Notes: generated from the sequence alone by a model not told the origin. Numbered from the stretch's first letter, positions 14,661-23,634 are shown. The stretch: DNA of 30,232 bases from Megasphaera elsdenii (GCF_020539865.1 NZ_JAJBQV010000026.1:1-30232); one strand, 5' to 3'. Translations and numbers: made by a program.

Positions 14661-16052
14661 TTAGAACAATTTCCCAGGATTCAAGATACATTTAGGATCC
14701 CAAGCTTTTTTCAGGGCCTTCATCAATTCCAGGGCCACGGGGTCTGTGTATTTGGCGAAGAGGGCTTTGCGGGACTGGCCGATACCGTGTTCGCCGGAGA
14801 TGGCGCCGCCCATTTCGTAGACAGCCGCGCAGGACTGGTCTTCGAAAGCTGTGAGTTTTGCCTTTTCATCGGCTTCGTCGGCAAAGCCCCGGCGCAGGAC
14901 GTCGAGGTGGATATTGCCGTCGCCGGCGTGGCTGACGCCGCGGAAGACGACGCCCATCTGCGCGCCGATAGCTTTCAGCGACTGCAGAAGGTCTTCCAGC
15001 TTATCCGGCGGCACGACGAAATCTTCCATGGCCGCTACCGGGCATTCCGCTGCCGACGCTTCCGTAAAGGCCTTTCTCGCCTTCCAGACCTTGTCGGCAT
15101 CGGCCATGAAGACTTCCACGGCACCGAGGCTGCGGCAGAGTTCATCAGCCGTGACGCAGTCTTCATCGAGGGTGTCTTCGTTCTTGCCGTCGAGCTGGAT
15201 AATCATATAGGCGCCGCCAGCCGGGCAGGGCTGTTTTTCTTTGAGCCAAGCCTGGACGACGGAAATAACGTCATAGTCCATGAATTCCAGACACGTCGGC
15301 GTAATACCGGCCTTGGGCAGGGCCGTGACCAGATTCAGGGCCGTTTCCGGCGACGGGAAGACGGCCAGGACATTGGCTGTTGCCTTGGGCAGGGGTACGA
15401 GCTTTAAGGTCAGCTCCGTAATGATGCCCAGCGTCCCTTCGGAACCGATGACGATTTTTTCCAAAGGATAACCGGCAGTCATCTTGTGCAAGCGCTTGCC
15501 GAGATGGGCGATTTTCCCGGTCGGCGTGACGACTTCGATGGCATAGATTTGATCCCGCGTCGTCCCGTATTTGACGGCCCGGTTACCGCCGGCATTGGTC
15601 GCGCCATTGCCGCCGATACAGCAACAGTCGCCACTGCAAGGGTCGCCGGCATAGAGGAGGCCCCGCTTACGGGCTTCTTCCTGTATCCGCGCTGTAATGA
15701 CGCCGGCCTCGACGACCATGTACATGGCGTCTTCATTAATTTCTACGATGCGATCCATCCGTTCCGTACTGACTACGATGCCGCCGCGGCTGTCGGCAAC
15801 GGCCCCGCCTTCCAGACCGGTTCCAGTCCCCCTGGGGATGACCGGGATGACGGCGTCATTAGCCAAACGGATGACAGCTGCCAATTCCTCAGCTGAGGCC
15901 GGCAAGACGACGACATCAGGCAAACAAGCTGCGCCCGTTCCTTCGTCTTGTCCATAGGGAATCTTTTTATCCCGATCTGTCCAGACATATTTGGCGCCGA
16001 CGATGGCTTTGAGAGCCGTAATGACGGCTGGGGTGACGTGATTATACTCCAT
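14661..16052 (-). CDS. glcD: GlcD-type FAD-linked lactate/glycolate dehydrogenase
   Basis: A 463-residue flavoprotein that oxidises a 2-hydroxy acid, probably D-lactate or glycolate, passing electrons to ETF or a quinone. The N-terminal FAD-binding half shows PRGTGTGLEGGAVADSRGG and IGGNGATNAGGNRAVKYG. The C-terminal FAD-oxidase half shows VSHAGDGNIHLDV, GGAISGEHGIGQSRK and CILNPGKLF. Length and domain order are normal for GlcD. Megasphaera elsdenii is known to have an FAD D-lactate dehydrogenase that reduces ETF; this gene is a candidate, but the sequence alone does not settle the substrate. It starts 14 bases after the decayed response-regulator gene on the same strand, with only a weak ribosome site (AAGTGAG), so it was probably once in an operon with it. 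Confidence 0.9.
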   Translation of the reverse strand: MEYNHVTPAVITALKAIVGAKYVWTDRDKKIPYGQDEGTGAACLPDVVVLPASAEELAAVIRLANDAVIPVIPRGTGTGLEGGAVADSRGGIVVSTERMDRIVEINEDAMYMVVEAGVITARIQEEARKRGLLYAGDPCSGDCCCIGGNGATNAGGNRAVKYGTTRDQIYAIEVVTPTGKIAHLGKRLHKMTAGYPLEKIVIGSEGTLGIITELTLKLVPLPKATANVLAVFPSPETALNLVTALPKAGITPTCLEFMDYDVISVVQAWLKEKQPCPAGGAYMIIQLDGKNEDTLDEDCVTADELCRSLGAVEVFMADADKVWKARKAFTEASAAECPVAAMEDFVVPPDKLEDLLQSLKAIGAQMGVVFRGVSHAGDGNIHLDVLRRGFADEADEKAKLTAFEDQSCAAVYEMGGAISGEHGIGQSRKALFAKYTDPVALELMKALKKAWDPKCILNPGKLF

Positions 16053-16066
16053 GACTCACTTCTTTC

Positions 16067-16640
16067 TCAGGCATCCTGCCCGAAGATAAATTTTAAATAA
16101 TTTTCTTGGAATTGGCGGTATTTCCGTTTGGCCAGGGGAATCTTATAGCCCTGGATCTCGATATATGTGGCCATTGCTTTCGACGTAGAGAATGGCATTG
16201 ACTTCTTCGACCTGGATACCGCCGCCGACGAGCCGAAAGACCATCTTGCCGCTATGGCGCTGGCGGATATTTTCCATGACGCGGTCCATGGCCTGGTCGA
16301 ACGTTTTCTGCGTAAAGGGCTTGACCAGGTAATGGGCAGCCCGGACGGCAAAGGCATCGACGGCAAATTCCTCGCTCGTCGACAAGAACACAATTTCAGC
16401 CTGGCTCTTCTGCTTGCGTATCTCTGCAGCAATATCCGTCCCCAACAGGCCAGGCATACAGATATCCAGCAGGACAATGTCGAAGTTCCCTTGCTTCTCA
16501 AAGGCATCGACGAAATCCATGGCATTATTAGAAGTAAAGACTTCTATCGGTTTCTTTTTATCGCGGAAATACTGTTGGACTGCCTTTTGGATGAGGTCCA
16601 ACTGTTCCTGTAAATCATCACAAATCGCAATTCGTACCAT
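16067..16640 (-). pseudogene. decayed LytTR-type response regulator (AgrA-like)
   Basis: The receiver domain is intact: Asp8-Asp9, phosphorylation Asp59 in VLLDICMPG, Ser/Thr at 87-89 and Lys107 in LVKPF. The LytTR DNA-binding domain begins (AILYVESNGH, to about residue 158), then the frame shifts and stops at 16143. The other frame resumes at once with YIEIQGYKIPLAKRKY and ends FIFGQDA at 16067, which is the normal C-terminal end of such proteins. About 50 internal codons of LytTR are missing as well as the frame, so a deletion made the lesion and DNA binding should be lost. The start at 16640 has AAAGGAGG 7 bases upstream. The sensor pseudogene at 12.1-13.5 kb could have been the partner. 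Confidence 0.8.
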
Positions 16641-16797
16641 GATGACGCCTCCTTTCAATAAACGAGTACTTTACAAGTTTATTATATCACCAGATTCGCC
16701 TCAAGCCGTATGATATGTCACGAAATGGCACATTTTTGACGCGTAATGGCGTTCGCCAACATATGCATGAATCCCGTTATCACCAATTGGCGTGAGC

Positions 16798-16818
16798 GGG
16801 CTCGCCACGTGCGAGCCC
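16798..16818. repeat. 8-bp palindrome upstream of the decayed regulator
   Basis: GGGCTCGC, a 5-base spacer, GCGAGCCC. It adjoins the terminator at 16825 as the 11989 palindrome adjoins the ilv terminator. The remaining spacer 16660-16797 holds a minus-strand TATAAT at 16686-16681, a possible regulator promoter, and a weak TTGGCG/CGCCAA pair. Confidence 0.4.
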
Positions 16819-16824
16819 CTACAG

Positions 16825-16857
16825 AAAAGGGCTTGTCGTCGTACGACAAGCCCTTTC
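16825..16857 (-). terminator. intrinsic terminator of the DUF445 operon
   Basis: AAAGGGCTTGTCG and CGACAAGCCCTTT form a perfect stem with a 5-base loop. On the minus strand a T4 run follows. It lies 6 bases after the DUF445 gene. Confidence 0.8.
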
Positions 16858-16862
16858 CCACA

Positions 16863-18143
16863 CTACAGTACGATGCCCCGTAGGAGCGGTACGATGGTGA
16901 ACTGATATAATTTCAAAAAGCCGAAGACGCAGATACCGATAGATGCGCCGACGATGGCCCCGTTGATACGGATCCAGGCCAGGTCTTCGCCGACTTTGCT
17001 TTCCAGAAACTGATTGAACCGCTTCTTGTCAAAGCCCGACAAGACGTCGCGGACGGCGACGGCAATGAGCGAGTGTTCGTGTTCTAAGATGACGTTACAA
17101 GCCCGGCGTATCTGTTCGTCGAGCCAATCCTTTATTTCCGGATAGGACCGGCAGTATTCCAGGTAATGGATGAACTGTTCTTCCAATAAATCCTTCAGTT
17201 CTTCCTTGCCTTGATCGCCTTTGGTAAAATACTCTTTAGCCGAATTCTGTGTCGCCGTCAGCCACTGCTCGATGGGCAGGGAGTCGACGAACTGGTCCTG
17301 CCAGTTCTGGACACCAAAGGCCAGCTGACCGTTCATCGAGTAGAGGAAGAGTTCTAGCTTGCGGCACAGCCATTCGCGCTGTTCTCCTTCGGCCTGTTCC
17401 CACTGATCGAGCCATTCCACGATGCCCAATTTGATGTCGCGGGCGATTTTATGAGTATCGACGATGCCCAAGACCTTGGTCAAGGTAAGGCTGGACATAG
17501 ACGAATGCTGCGATTCTTCACGCCACTGGAGGATGAGCTTTTCCAGGAGACTGTCGAAGTCGTCACTGTTGACCAATTCCCGCACGAGGCCGATAGCATC
17601 ATTGAACATGTTACTGTTTGGGTCTTCCAAGAGGGAAATAAGGCGGTCCTGGAAGAAGCTGACCAAAGGCTGCTGTTTCAGGTACTTTCGGATATGCGAG
17701 GCAATGGACGCCTGAGTCCCGCCTTTCTGGGCATAACGGTAAGCCCGCTGGGCCACTTCGTAAAGGACACCGCGGAACTTTTCCCGGCCGTCCGGGCCGC
17801 GCAGCCAGCCGACGAGTTTGTCGATGAACGAAATCTGATAGAGTTTATCCTGCCACATATTGGGCTGGAGAAGCTTTTCAGAAATGATTTTGGTCATGCT
17901 GTCGATGATCTGGTCGCGATGGCGATAGAGCAGTTCCGTATGATAAGGGAAGCCCAGTGGTTTTTCAAAGAGCGCCGTAACGGCGAACCAGTCGGCGATG
18001 CTGCCGATGAGAGCCGATTGGATGACGAAGAACAGCAGTTCTTCCCAGACCGAGACGTCATGCGTATACCACCAGAGGAAAATAGCGATGAAGCAGACGA
18101 AAGACAGGCCTAAGATCATATTGGCACGCTGTCTGTATGTCAT
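16863..18143 (-). CDS. DUF445 family membrane protein, second gene of pair
   Basis: 426 residues with a hydrophobic N terminus (two segments within about the first 50 residues) and another hydrophobic stretch at the very C terminus (GAIVGASIGICVFGFLKLY). The middle is long, charged and probably helical. Near the N terminus ALIGSIADWFAVTALFEKPLG is the DUF445 signature. The function of the family is unknown. The ATG overlaps the stop of the preceding homologue by four bases (ATGA), so the two are translationally coupled and may form a heteromer. Confidence 0.85.
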   Translation of the reverse strand: MTYRQRANMILGLSFVCFIAIFLWWYTHDVSVWEELLFFVIQSALIGSIADWFAVTALFEKPLGFPYHTELLYRHRDQIIDSMTKIISEKLLQPNMWQDKLYQISFIDKLVGWLRGPDGREKFRGVLYEVAQRAYRYAQKGGTQASIASHIRKYLKQQPLVSFFQDRLISLLEDPNSNMFNDAIGLVRELVNSDDFDSLLEKLILQWREESQHSSMSSLTLTKVLGIVDTHKIARDIKLGIVEWLDQWEQAEGEQREWLCRKLELFLYSMNGQLAFGVQNWQDQFVDSLPIEQWLTATQNSAKEYFTKGDQGKEELKDLLEEQFIHYLEYCRSYPEIKDWLDEQIRRACNVILEHEHSLIAVAVRDVLSGFDKKRFNQFLESKVGEDLAWIRINGAIVGASIGICVFGFLKLYQFTIVPLLRGIVL

Positions 18144-19414
18144 AAGATAGCCCCTCCCTTCACGGCGTACATGACCAGGTAAATGACGGCACCCAAGATG
18201 GCGCCGACGAGCGAACCATTGACACGGATCATCTGCAGGTCATACCAGACACTATTTTCCAACTGTTCTGCCAAGTAGTTGCCATCATATTTCAAGATTT
18301 CCTGTTCTGCCGTCTTACCGAACCAGACCTGGAGGCGTTTCAATTCACGGGCCGCAAAGGCCAAGGCCTGGCGGTTCATGTGTTCTACCTGATCCGGACT
18401 CTGGCGCCACGATTCCAGTTTGTTGATGACGTAATTGGCGGCCACCTTGCAGACCCGCTTCTGCCGTTCCGGATCTTGGACGTAGCGCTGCCAAGCTTCC
18501 TTGGTATCAGGCCGCGTGACCAGGCTATGGTACATGCGTTTCTTATAGCTGTCGATGCGCTGACGCCATTCGTCATTGAATTCGATTTTTTCCGTCTGTT
18601 TCCATAAATAGCGCAGGGCTTGCTGGCGCTGGAGGGAATTGTCCTCCTTAGCTTCAGCCAAGAGGTCCAGGCATTTCGTCTGCAAAAGACCGGCTACGTG
18701 ATCTGGCTGGAAGACTTCCATTTTCAAAGCCGCCTTGATAGCCCAGCCGAGGAAGATATTGTGCTTGGCGTACTGGCGCAGGGAGGCTTCGTAGATTTCA
18801 CCGACATAGCGCTTCATCGTTTCGCTGCGCACGAGGTCTTCCAGGTTGAGGATCATGAAATCAAGGAAATCCTTCCCCGATTCACCGCGCAAGCCGATTT
18901 TGATAGCCTTGCTCATGATGGGAGCCAAATCGACCTTTTCGATAGCCTGGCCGCCAATGCCGGCAAAAGCCTTGACGACGGTCTTCATATCGATGGTGTA
19001 CAAGAAGGTATTGAGAATCTGACCGAAGACGCGTTCTGCTGACTGGAAACCCTTTTCTGTATGGAGATAATCCAATGTCGCCCCCAAGATGGGATGATGT
19101 TTGAGAACGTTGTACATATTGGAAACGGTCAAGATTTCATATTCAATCATATGCCGGGCCATTTCGGCAATGCGTTCCTTACTGTTCGGAATCAAGGCCG
19201 TCTTAAAGGAGATGCCCAGAGGCCGACGGAACAGGGCCGTTACGGCATACCAGTCTGCCAGGCCGCCGATGAGAGCCGCCCCGGCCAGATGGGTCAACAG
19301 TCCGCCGACAAAGAAGTCTTGGAAGGGATAGGCCAGAAGCAGGATGACTGCCGCCGTAATCAGGATATAATTGGCAATCTGGCTGCGTCTGCCCCCATGG
19401 ATATTACTTGCCAT
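18140..19414 (-). CDS. DUF445 family membrane protein, first gene of pair
   Basis: 424 residues, same layout as the gene that follows: N-terminal membrane segments, ALIGGLADWYAVTALFRRPLG, a long soluble middle, and MIRVNGSLVGAILGAVIYLVM at the C terminus. The matching ends make the pair clear paralogues, but the middles have diverged strongly, so the duplication is old. GGAGG lies just before the ATG at 19414. It follows the hydrolase gene by 9 bases in one probable operon. Function unknown. Confidence 0.85.
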   Translation of the reverse strand: MASNIHGGRRSQIANYILITAAVILLLAYPFQDFFVGGLLTHLAGAALIGGLADWYAVTALFRRPLGISFKTALIPNSKERIAEMARHMIEYEILTVSNMYNVLKHHPILGATLDYLHTEKGFQSAERVFGQILNTFLYTIDMKTVVKAFAGIGGQAIEKVDLAPIMSKAIKIGLRGESGKDFLDFMILNLEDLVRSETMKRYVGEIYEASLRQYAKHNIFLGWAIKAALKMEVFQPDHVAGLLQTKCLDLLAEAKEDNSLQRQQALRYLWKQTEKIEFNDEWRQRIDSYKKRMYHSLVTRPDTKEAWQRYVQDPERQKRVCKVAANYVINKLESWRQSPDQVEHMNRQALAFAARELKRLQVWFGKTAEQEILKYDGNYLAEQLENSVWYDLQMIRVNGSLVGAILGAVIYLVMYAVKGGAIL

Positions 19415-19423
19415 AATACCTCC

Positions 19424-20119
19424 TTACTGCCCGATGATGACGTCGTCGCCATCATGCTGGGGAATCCACAAAGGTACGTCCGGATAGGCCTTTTTAAAAG
19501 ACGTCGATGGCGTCCAAGGCGTGCCGAAATAATGCATGGGGATGAGGCATGTCGTGACCGAAACATCTTTCAGGAAGCCAGTGACGCCCCATTCGCGGGC
19601 GCCTTCCAAGCGGGCATCGACAGGGAAAAAGACGATGTCAAAGGTCTGCCCGGCAAGATGTTTCATTTCCCGATCGAAATTGCCCTTAGCTTCGGCATTG
19701 TTTTCATCCGTATCGCCGAGCCAGTGCCACCAGTTCAAGTCACCAGCATGGAAAATCTTTAAGCCGTCTGTTTCCACCAGGAACGACCCACCTTCATCGG
19801 TCGACCCGTACTGGGTCACCGTCGTATCGCCCAAGGGCAGTGTTTCATACAATTTCATGGCATGGAACCGGTCTGCCGGGATATCCTTCAGATTCACGTC
19901 TTCATTGACGATATACTGGGCACCGCCAAACTGGCCGATGCTGCGATTGAAATGATCTTCATGCCAATGGCTGACAAAGAACCACAATGGCTTCCTGCCG
20001 ACTTGGCTATAAGCTTTGACTGTTCCCGATGGATCCTTGTAGTAATCAAAGACCAGCACCTTGGAATCGGTCTCGACGGCAAAGCCGCTGTGATTCAAAA
20101 AGGTAATCTGTACACTCAT
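19424..20119 (-). CDS. metallo-beta-lactamase-fold metal-dependent hydrolase
   Basis: 231 residues of the beta-lactamase-like superfamily (UlaG/UPF0173-like). The metal-binding motif HxHxDH is SHWHEDHF with His51, His53, Asp55 and His56. FHAGDLNWWHW and IPMHYFGTPW supply the later metal ligands. The substrate is unknown. A run of G about 8 bases before the ATG serves as ribosome site. It heads the operon with the two DUF445 genes, 9 bases before the first of them. Confidence 0.85.
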   Translation of the reverse strand: MSVQITFLNHSGFAVETDSKVLVFDYYKDPSGTVKAYSQVGRKPLWFFVSHWHEDHFNRSIGQFGGAQYIVNEDVNLKDIPADRFHAMKLYETLPLGDTTVTQYGSTDEGGSFLVETDGLKIFHAGDLNWWHWLGDTDENNAEAKGNFDREMKHLAGQTFDIVFFPVDARLEGAREWGVTGFLKDVSVTTCLIPMHYFGTPWTPSTSFKKAYPDVPLWIPQHDGDDVIIGQ

Positions 20120-20165
20120 ATAGTAACCCCCTTATCGGTTGTTTAATGGCTATTGCATACTTTTT

Positions 20166-20194
20166 ATTATACCATATATGCGCTGCCCGTGTAC
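20166..20194 (-). promoter_or_regulatory. possible promoter of the hydrolase-DUF445 operon
   Basis: On the minus strand TATAAT (20171-20166) has GTACAC 17 bases upstream. The -35 is poor, but the GTGTAC/GTACAC hexamer recurs near several start regions in this window. Confidence 0.3.
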
Positions 20195-20209
20195 ATGCCG
20201 GGAAGGACT

Positions 20210-20279
20210 CGTGGTTCGTGGCTAGAGGCGATTGCTTTAAATTTAAAAACATCTACATCAAACTTTGAACTTCCTACTC
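20210..20279 (-). repeat. heptad-period repeat array G (about 10 units)
   Basis: CGTGGTT and CGTGGCT at one end, CAAACTT, TGAACTT and CCTACTC at the other, ten 7-base steps in all with a degenerate AT-rich middle. In the direction of fixX transcription it begins right after the terminator, as arrays C, D and F do after theirs. Confidence 0.55.
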
Positions 20280-20314
20280 AAAAAGGAGCTGTCGCGATGC
20301 GACAGCTCCTTTTT
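20280..20314 (-). terminator. intrinsic terminator of the fixC-fixX unit
   Basis: AAAAAGGAGCTGTCGC / GCGACAGCTCCTTTTT, a 16-bp perfect stem with a 3-base loop. The core stem is the same as that at 2182-2214. Confidence 0.9.
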
Positions 20315-20329
20315 ACTTTCCCTCTGCAA

Positions 20330-20614
20330 TCAGCCCTGATGGAATTCTACGCCCATAGCGCCTTTCGGATGTTTCCAGCTCTTTACGCCTTTGCCGCCGG
20401 AAATGACGCGGCATGTACCACATTCGAGGCAGCCTTCATGGCTGAAGACCAATTTGCCATCATCATAGTGATAAAGGTTAGCCGGACATGCCATGACTAA
20501 GCGTTTGATTTCTGCTTCGTCATGATAATCTTCGTTGATCTGGATATGAGATTCGTGTTCATCGGTCACGAACTTATCGAAACCCAGTTTATCGTCTACA
20601 CTCATCTTTGCCAT
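20330..20614 (-). CDS. fixX: FixX-like ferredoxin
   Basis: 94-residue ferredoxin-like protein that pairs with FixC in electron transfer from ETF to quinone or ferredoxin. Four cysteines remain: Cys43 (MACPANLY) and Cys62, 65, 68 (GCLECGTC), enough for one [4Fe-4S] cluster, as in the FixX family. The gene begins one base after the fixC stop, with its GGAGG inside the fixC coding end, so translation is coupled. A terminator follows. fixA and fixB (the ETF-like subunits) are not in the window. Confidence 0.9.
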   Translation of the reverse strand: MAKMSVDDKLGFDKFVTDEHESHIQINEDYHDEAEIKRLVMACPANLYHYDDGKLVFSHEGCLECGTCRVISGGKGVKSWKHPKGAMGVEFHQG

Positions 20615-20615
20615 C

Positions 20616-21911
20616 TTACATCGCCTCCCAAGCTTTCTTACCTAAATCGAAGAGATTAGCCAAGCCGCCGTTGTTTGCCAAAACTGTCAGAGCAATCATG
20701 GGCAGAGCGACCGGTGCGCCGCCGTCTACTTTGTAGACCATGCCGGCAAATTCGTCGGCCATCTTCGGGAAATCGTTGAAGATAATGTGATCTTCCAAGA
20801 GGCCCGGCAGGTTCTGATACTGTTTCATGAGCTTCATGATGAAGCTTTCTTCTAACAAGGTCTTGTAAATCGAGAGGCTTTCAGCCGAGAAGTCATTGCG
20901 GTTCTTCGCTTTGATAACGGCTTCGCCAGCCAGACGGCCCGATTCGATAGCCAGGTCCATGCCGCGGACAGTGTAGCCCAGGTTAACGACCATAGCGGCT
21001 GCATCGCCAGCGACGAGAACGCCGTCGCGGACGAGTTCCGGCATCATCTTGAGGCCGCCTTCGGTAACGAGGTGAGCCGAATATTCTTTCAGTTTCCCGC
21101 CTTTGATGAAGGGAGCAATAGCCGGATGAGCTTTCATGCGTTCCACCATGTCCGGTACGCTGACATCGACGCGGCCGATATCGCTGATCGTCGTAACGAT
21201 GCCCAGGGACAGGCTGTCTTTATTGGTGTAAATGAAACCGCCGCCGAGGTTGCCGCCCGTCGGGTCGCCAGCCATCATCCAGGCTGCGCCGTCGTCGCCG
21301 CTCAAACCAAAGCGTTCGTTGATGACGTCTTCACCGAGTTCGATGACTTCTTTGACGCCGACTGCAACATCTTTCTGTTCCAGTTCTTTCTTCATGCCAA
21401 TCTGCTGTGCCAACAGGGAGTTGACGCCATCAGCCAGGATAACGACATCAGCGTCGAATTCTTCGCCGCCCGTCATGACACCGATGACTTTGCCGTCTTC
21501 GACGACCAGTTCATCGACGAGGAAGCCTTCTGTCAGCATGACACCGGCTTCTTCCGCTTTATCAGCTAACCATTTATCGAATTTAGAACGCAATACCGAG
21601 TAGGACGGATATTTGAGGTTTTCCAGTTTATCCGAACCATACTGGAAGCTCAATGCGCCGCCTTCTGTCATGAGCGACAGGCGTTCTTGCGTAATCTTAC
21701 GTTCAATCGGAGCTTCTGCTGCGAAATTCGGGATCAGTTTTTCCAAGCTGTGTCCATAAAGACGGCCGCCGCTGGAGTTCTTGGAACCGCAGAATTTACC
21801 GCGCTCCACCATCATAACATCTAAACCAGCTCTGGCCATTGTCAAGGCTGCAGCAGAACCAGCTAAACCGCCGCCAACCACGATGGCATCAAATTTTTCT
21901 TCACTACTCAT
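20616..21911 (-). CDS. fixC: FixC-like flavoprotein (ETF:quinone oxidoreductase family)
   Basis: 431-residue FAD enzyme of the geranylgeranyl reductase/ETF-QO superfamily. The dinucleotide motif GGGLAG is at 13-18. GDAAAMVNLGYTVRGMDLAIESG is broken here only as cited pieces: GDAAAMV and RGMDLAIESG form the second FAD motif. Family members accept electrons from ETF and pass them to quinone or through FixX. The start at 21911 follows AAGGAGGG by 7 bases; the frame is open seven codons further up without a ribosome site. A promoter-like TTGAAA-TACGAT lies upstream. Same strand as the menaquinone genes, which suits a quinone-linked role. Confidence 0.9.
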   Translation of the reverse strand: MSSEEKFDAIVVGGGLAGSAAALTMARAGLDVMMVERGKFCGSKNSSGGRLYGHSLEKLIPNFAAEAPIERKITQERLSLMTEGGALSFQYGSDKLENLKYPSYSVLRSKFDKWLADKAEEAGVMLTEGFLVDELVVEDGKVIGVMTGGEEFDADVVILADGVNSLLAQQIGMKKELEQKDVAVGVKEVIELGEDVINERFGLSGDDGAAWMMAGDPTGGNLGGGFIYTNKDSLSLGIVTTISDIGRVDVSVPDMVERMKAHPAIAPFIKGGKLKEYSAHLVTEGGLKMMPELVRDGVLVAGDAAAMVVNLGYTVRGMDLAIESGRLAGEAVIKAKNRNDFSAESLSIYKTLLEESFIMKLMKQYQNLPGLLEDHIIFNDFPKMADEFAGMVYKVDGGAPVALPMIALTVLANNGGLANLFDLGKKAWEAM

Positions 21912-21964
21912 GTTCTTACCCTCCTTAACCATACGGTTTGCTATCTTAATTTCCGTTCGTATCT

Positions 21965-21992
21965 ATCGTAACGTAATGTAAGTCCTTTTCAA
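21965..21992 (-). promoter_or_regulatory. predicted fixC promoter
   Basis: On the minus strand TTGAAA (21992-21987), 16 bases, TACGAT (21970-21965), about 50 bases before the fixC ATG. It suggests fixCX can be expressed apart from the genes upstream. Confidence 0.4.
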
Positions 21993-21998
21993 TATCCT

Positions 21999-22709
21999 TC
22001 ATTCGACCGCAGGCTTCTTCCCCTTGTGGAGCACGCAAGCCCCAAATAAGCGGCTTTTCATCTGCCTGTCAATCAATCCGGCTTGTCCAAACAAGTCCAG
22101 AAGCTCCTTCTTCCTGAGAAAATCCTGCGTCGACTGCCACAGCCAGGTGTATTCCTGCCGATGGCGGAAGCCGCCGCCCAGGAAGGGCATGACATACCGG
22201 AAGTACACCGAATAAAAGGGCCGGATGACCAGAGAATCGGGGACAAAGGAGTCGAGACAATATACCCAGCCGCCGGGAACGACGACGCGGGTCATTTCCT
22301 GCAGGACGCGCAGGTAGTCCGATGTGTTGCGAAGCCCGAAGGAGATACAGGCTGCCGAAAAGGTATTATCCTCAAAAGGCAGGTTCATGGCATCACCTTC
22401 CTGCCAGGTAACGTTAGCAAGCGGCGCGCCTTTTTTGCGGGCTACGTCGAGCATCGCCGGCGAAAAATCGAGGCCTGTGACCTTGAGATCGGGCCGGTGC
22501 GCTGCCAGGGAAATAGCGATGTCCCCAGTGCCACTGCACACATCCAGGACACGGCTGCCTTTGGCTGCCTGCTCACAGACAGCTTCGATGAGGCAGTCTT
22601 TCCAACGGCTTTCCATGCCGAGACTGATGCGCCCGTTGGCGCGGTCATAGGTCTGGGAAATCTGCTGGAATACATGATATACCTTCTCCCGTTTTGAGAG
22701 TTCAGCCAA
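21999..22709 (-). CDS. menG: demethylmenaquinone methyltransferase (UbiE/MenG family)
   Basis: Last step of menaquinone synthesis: methyl transfer from S-adenosylmethionine to demethylmenaquinone. 236 residues. The SAM motif is VLDVCSGTGDIAISL, followed by VTGLDFSPAMLDVA and the family stretch ISFGLRNTSDY. A TTG start at 22709 is chosen because GGAGG (22722-22718) lies 8 bases upstream; the GTG at 22718 would sit on that site itself. The start overlaps the end of menA, so the two are coupled. Third gene of hepT-menA-menG. Confidence 0.9.
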   Translation of the reverse strand: MAELSKREKVYHVFQQISQTYDRANGRISLGMESRWKDCLIEAVCEQAAKGSRVLDVCSGTGDIAISLAAHRPDLKVTGLDFSPAMLDVARKKGAPLANVTWQEGDAMNLPFEDNTFSAACISFGLRNTSDYLRVLQEMTRVVVPGGWVYCLDSFVPDSLVIRPFYSVYFRYVMPFLGGGFRHRQEYTWLWQSTQDFLRKKELLDLFGQAGLIDRQMKSRLFGACVLHKGKKPAVE

Positions 22710-23634
22710 AAGTACCACCTCCGAAGAGGACCATCGCCAGTGCTAACAGATAGGCACCGTTGCCAAAGAGATTGGCAGCGATGATACCTTTCATCTGTTT
22801 CACCCGCCCCTGCGGTTCCAGAGGCGACTGAAGCAGATTGACAAAGGTATGTCGGGCAAACACGATAAAGAAAGCCGGGCTGATGAGGCCCCACCAACCG
22901 ATATACCATACGGGCAGGAGGCAGATGAGTGCCATCCAGATCCATACGGCAGCCCGGTACAGGCGGACAGCCTTAGTCCTTCCCAAGAGTGCCGGTAAGG
23001 TCCGGCGCTTGGCCTGCCTGTCCTTTTCAATATCACTCGTATTATTGGTCATCATGATGAGACCGATACTGATGATGAAGGGCAAAGCCGCAGGCAAAAC
23101 GGAAAAATCGAAGGTACTGCTTACGGCGGCGACGATTCCCATAGGGATGAGGCCGCCCATGACGAAGCCCGAAACGAACTCGCCAATCGGCAGATAGGAT
23201 ATCGGCAGGATACCACCGGAATAGGTCCATACAGCGATGGCTCCGATGACGCCGATAATCAGCGGCGCCGGTCCGGCTGTGACCAGTGCCGGCAAAGCCA
23301 GGAGTCCGGCTACGGCTAAGTAACCGATTCCCAAGGCCAGTGCCTGTCCAGGCTTGATGTTTTCATATACCAGGACGGCGTCGCTAACTTCGACATTATC
23401 GTCGGCAGTGTCCGTGCCTTTTACAAAATCAAAATAATCATTCAACGTATTGACGGCGGACTGCATGAAGACGCAGGCCCAAAAGAGGGTGATGGCCAGC
23501 GTCCCCGTCAAAGGGTAGCCCTTCAGGAGGCAATACAGTTCACCGAATACGGCGGGATACACAGAAGCCAGCCAGGTGTGCGGTGCAGCCAGGCGAACGG
23601 CCAGCTTAGGCGTCAAACAACGTTGCTGTTCCAT
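22702..23634 (-). CDS. menA: 1,4-dihydroxy-2-naphthoate prenyltransferase (UbiA family)
   Basis: Membrane enzyme attaching the polyprenyl tail to dihydroxynaphthoate. 310 residues with many hydrophobic helices. The two aspartate-rich prenyl-diphosphate motifs are NTLNDYFDFVKGTD and NNTSDIEKDRQAKRRTL. The ATG follows the hepT stop with no gap, so translation is coupled and the tail synthase and transferase are made together. MenA fits better than UbiA or other prenyltransferases because of the flanking hepT and menG. Confidence 0.88.
   Translation of the reverse strand: MEQQRCLTPKLAVRLAAPHTWLASVYPAVFGELYCLLKGYPLTGTLAITLFWACVFMQSAVNTLNDYFDFVKGTDTADDNVEVSDAVLVYENIKPGQALALGIGYLAVAGLLALPALVTAGPAPLIIGVIGAIAVWTYSGGILPISYLPIGEFVSGFVMGGLIPMGIVAAVSSTFDFSVLPAALPFIISIGLIMMTNNTSDIEKDRQAKRRTLPALLGRTKAVRLYRAAVWIWMALICLLPVWYIGWWGLISPAFFIVFARHTFVNLLQSPLEPQGRVKQMKGIIAANLFGNGAYLLALAMVLFGGGTFG

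Noticed and set aside
14443..14664. 73-codon plus-strand frame across the small-RNA locus
   Set aside because: No ribosome site; its ATG lies within the promoter region and the frame runs through two terminators.
14634..15407. 257-codon plus-strand frame over the GlcD-type gene
   Set aside because: Antisense shadow of a well-conserved flavoprotein; it begins in the terminator hairpin.
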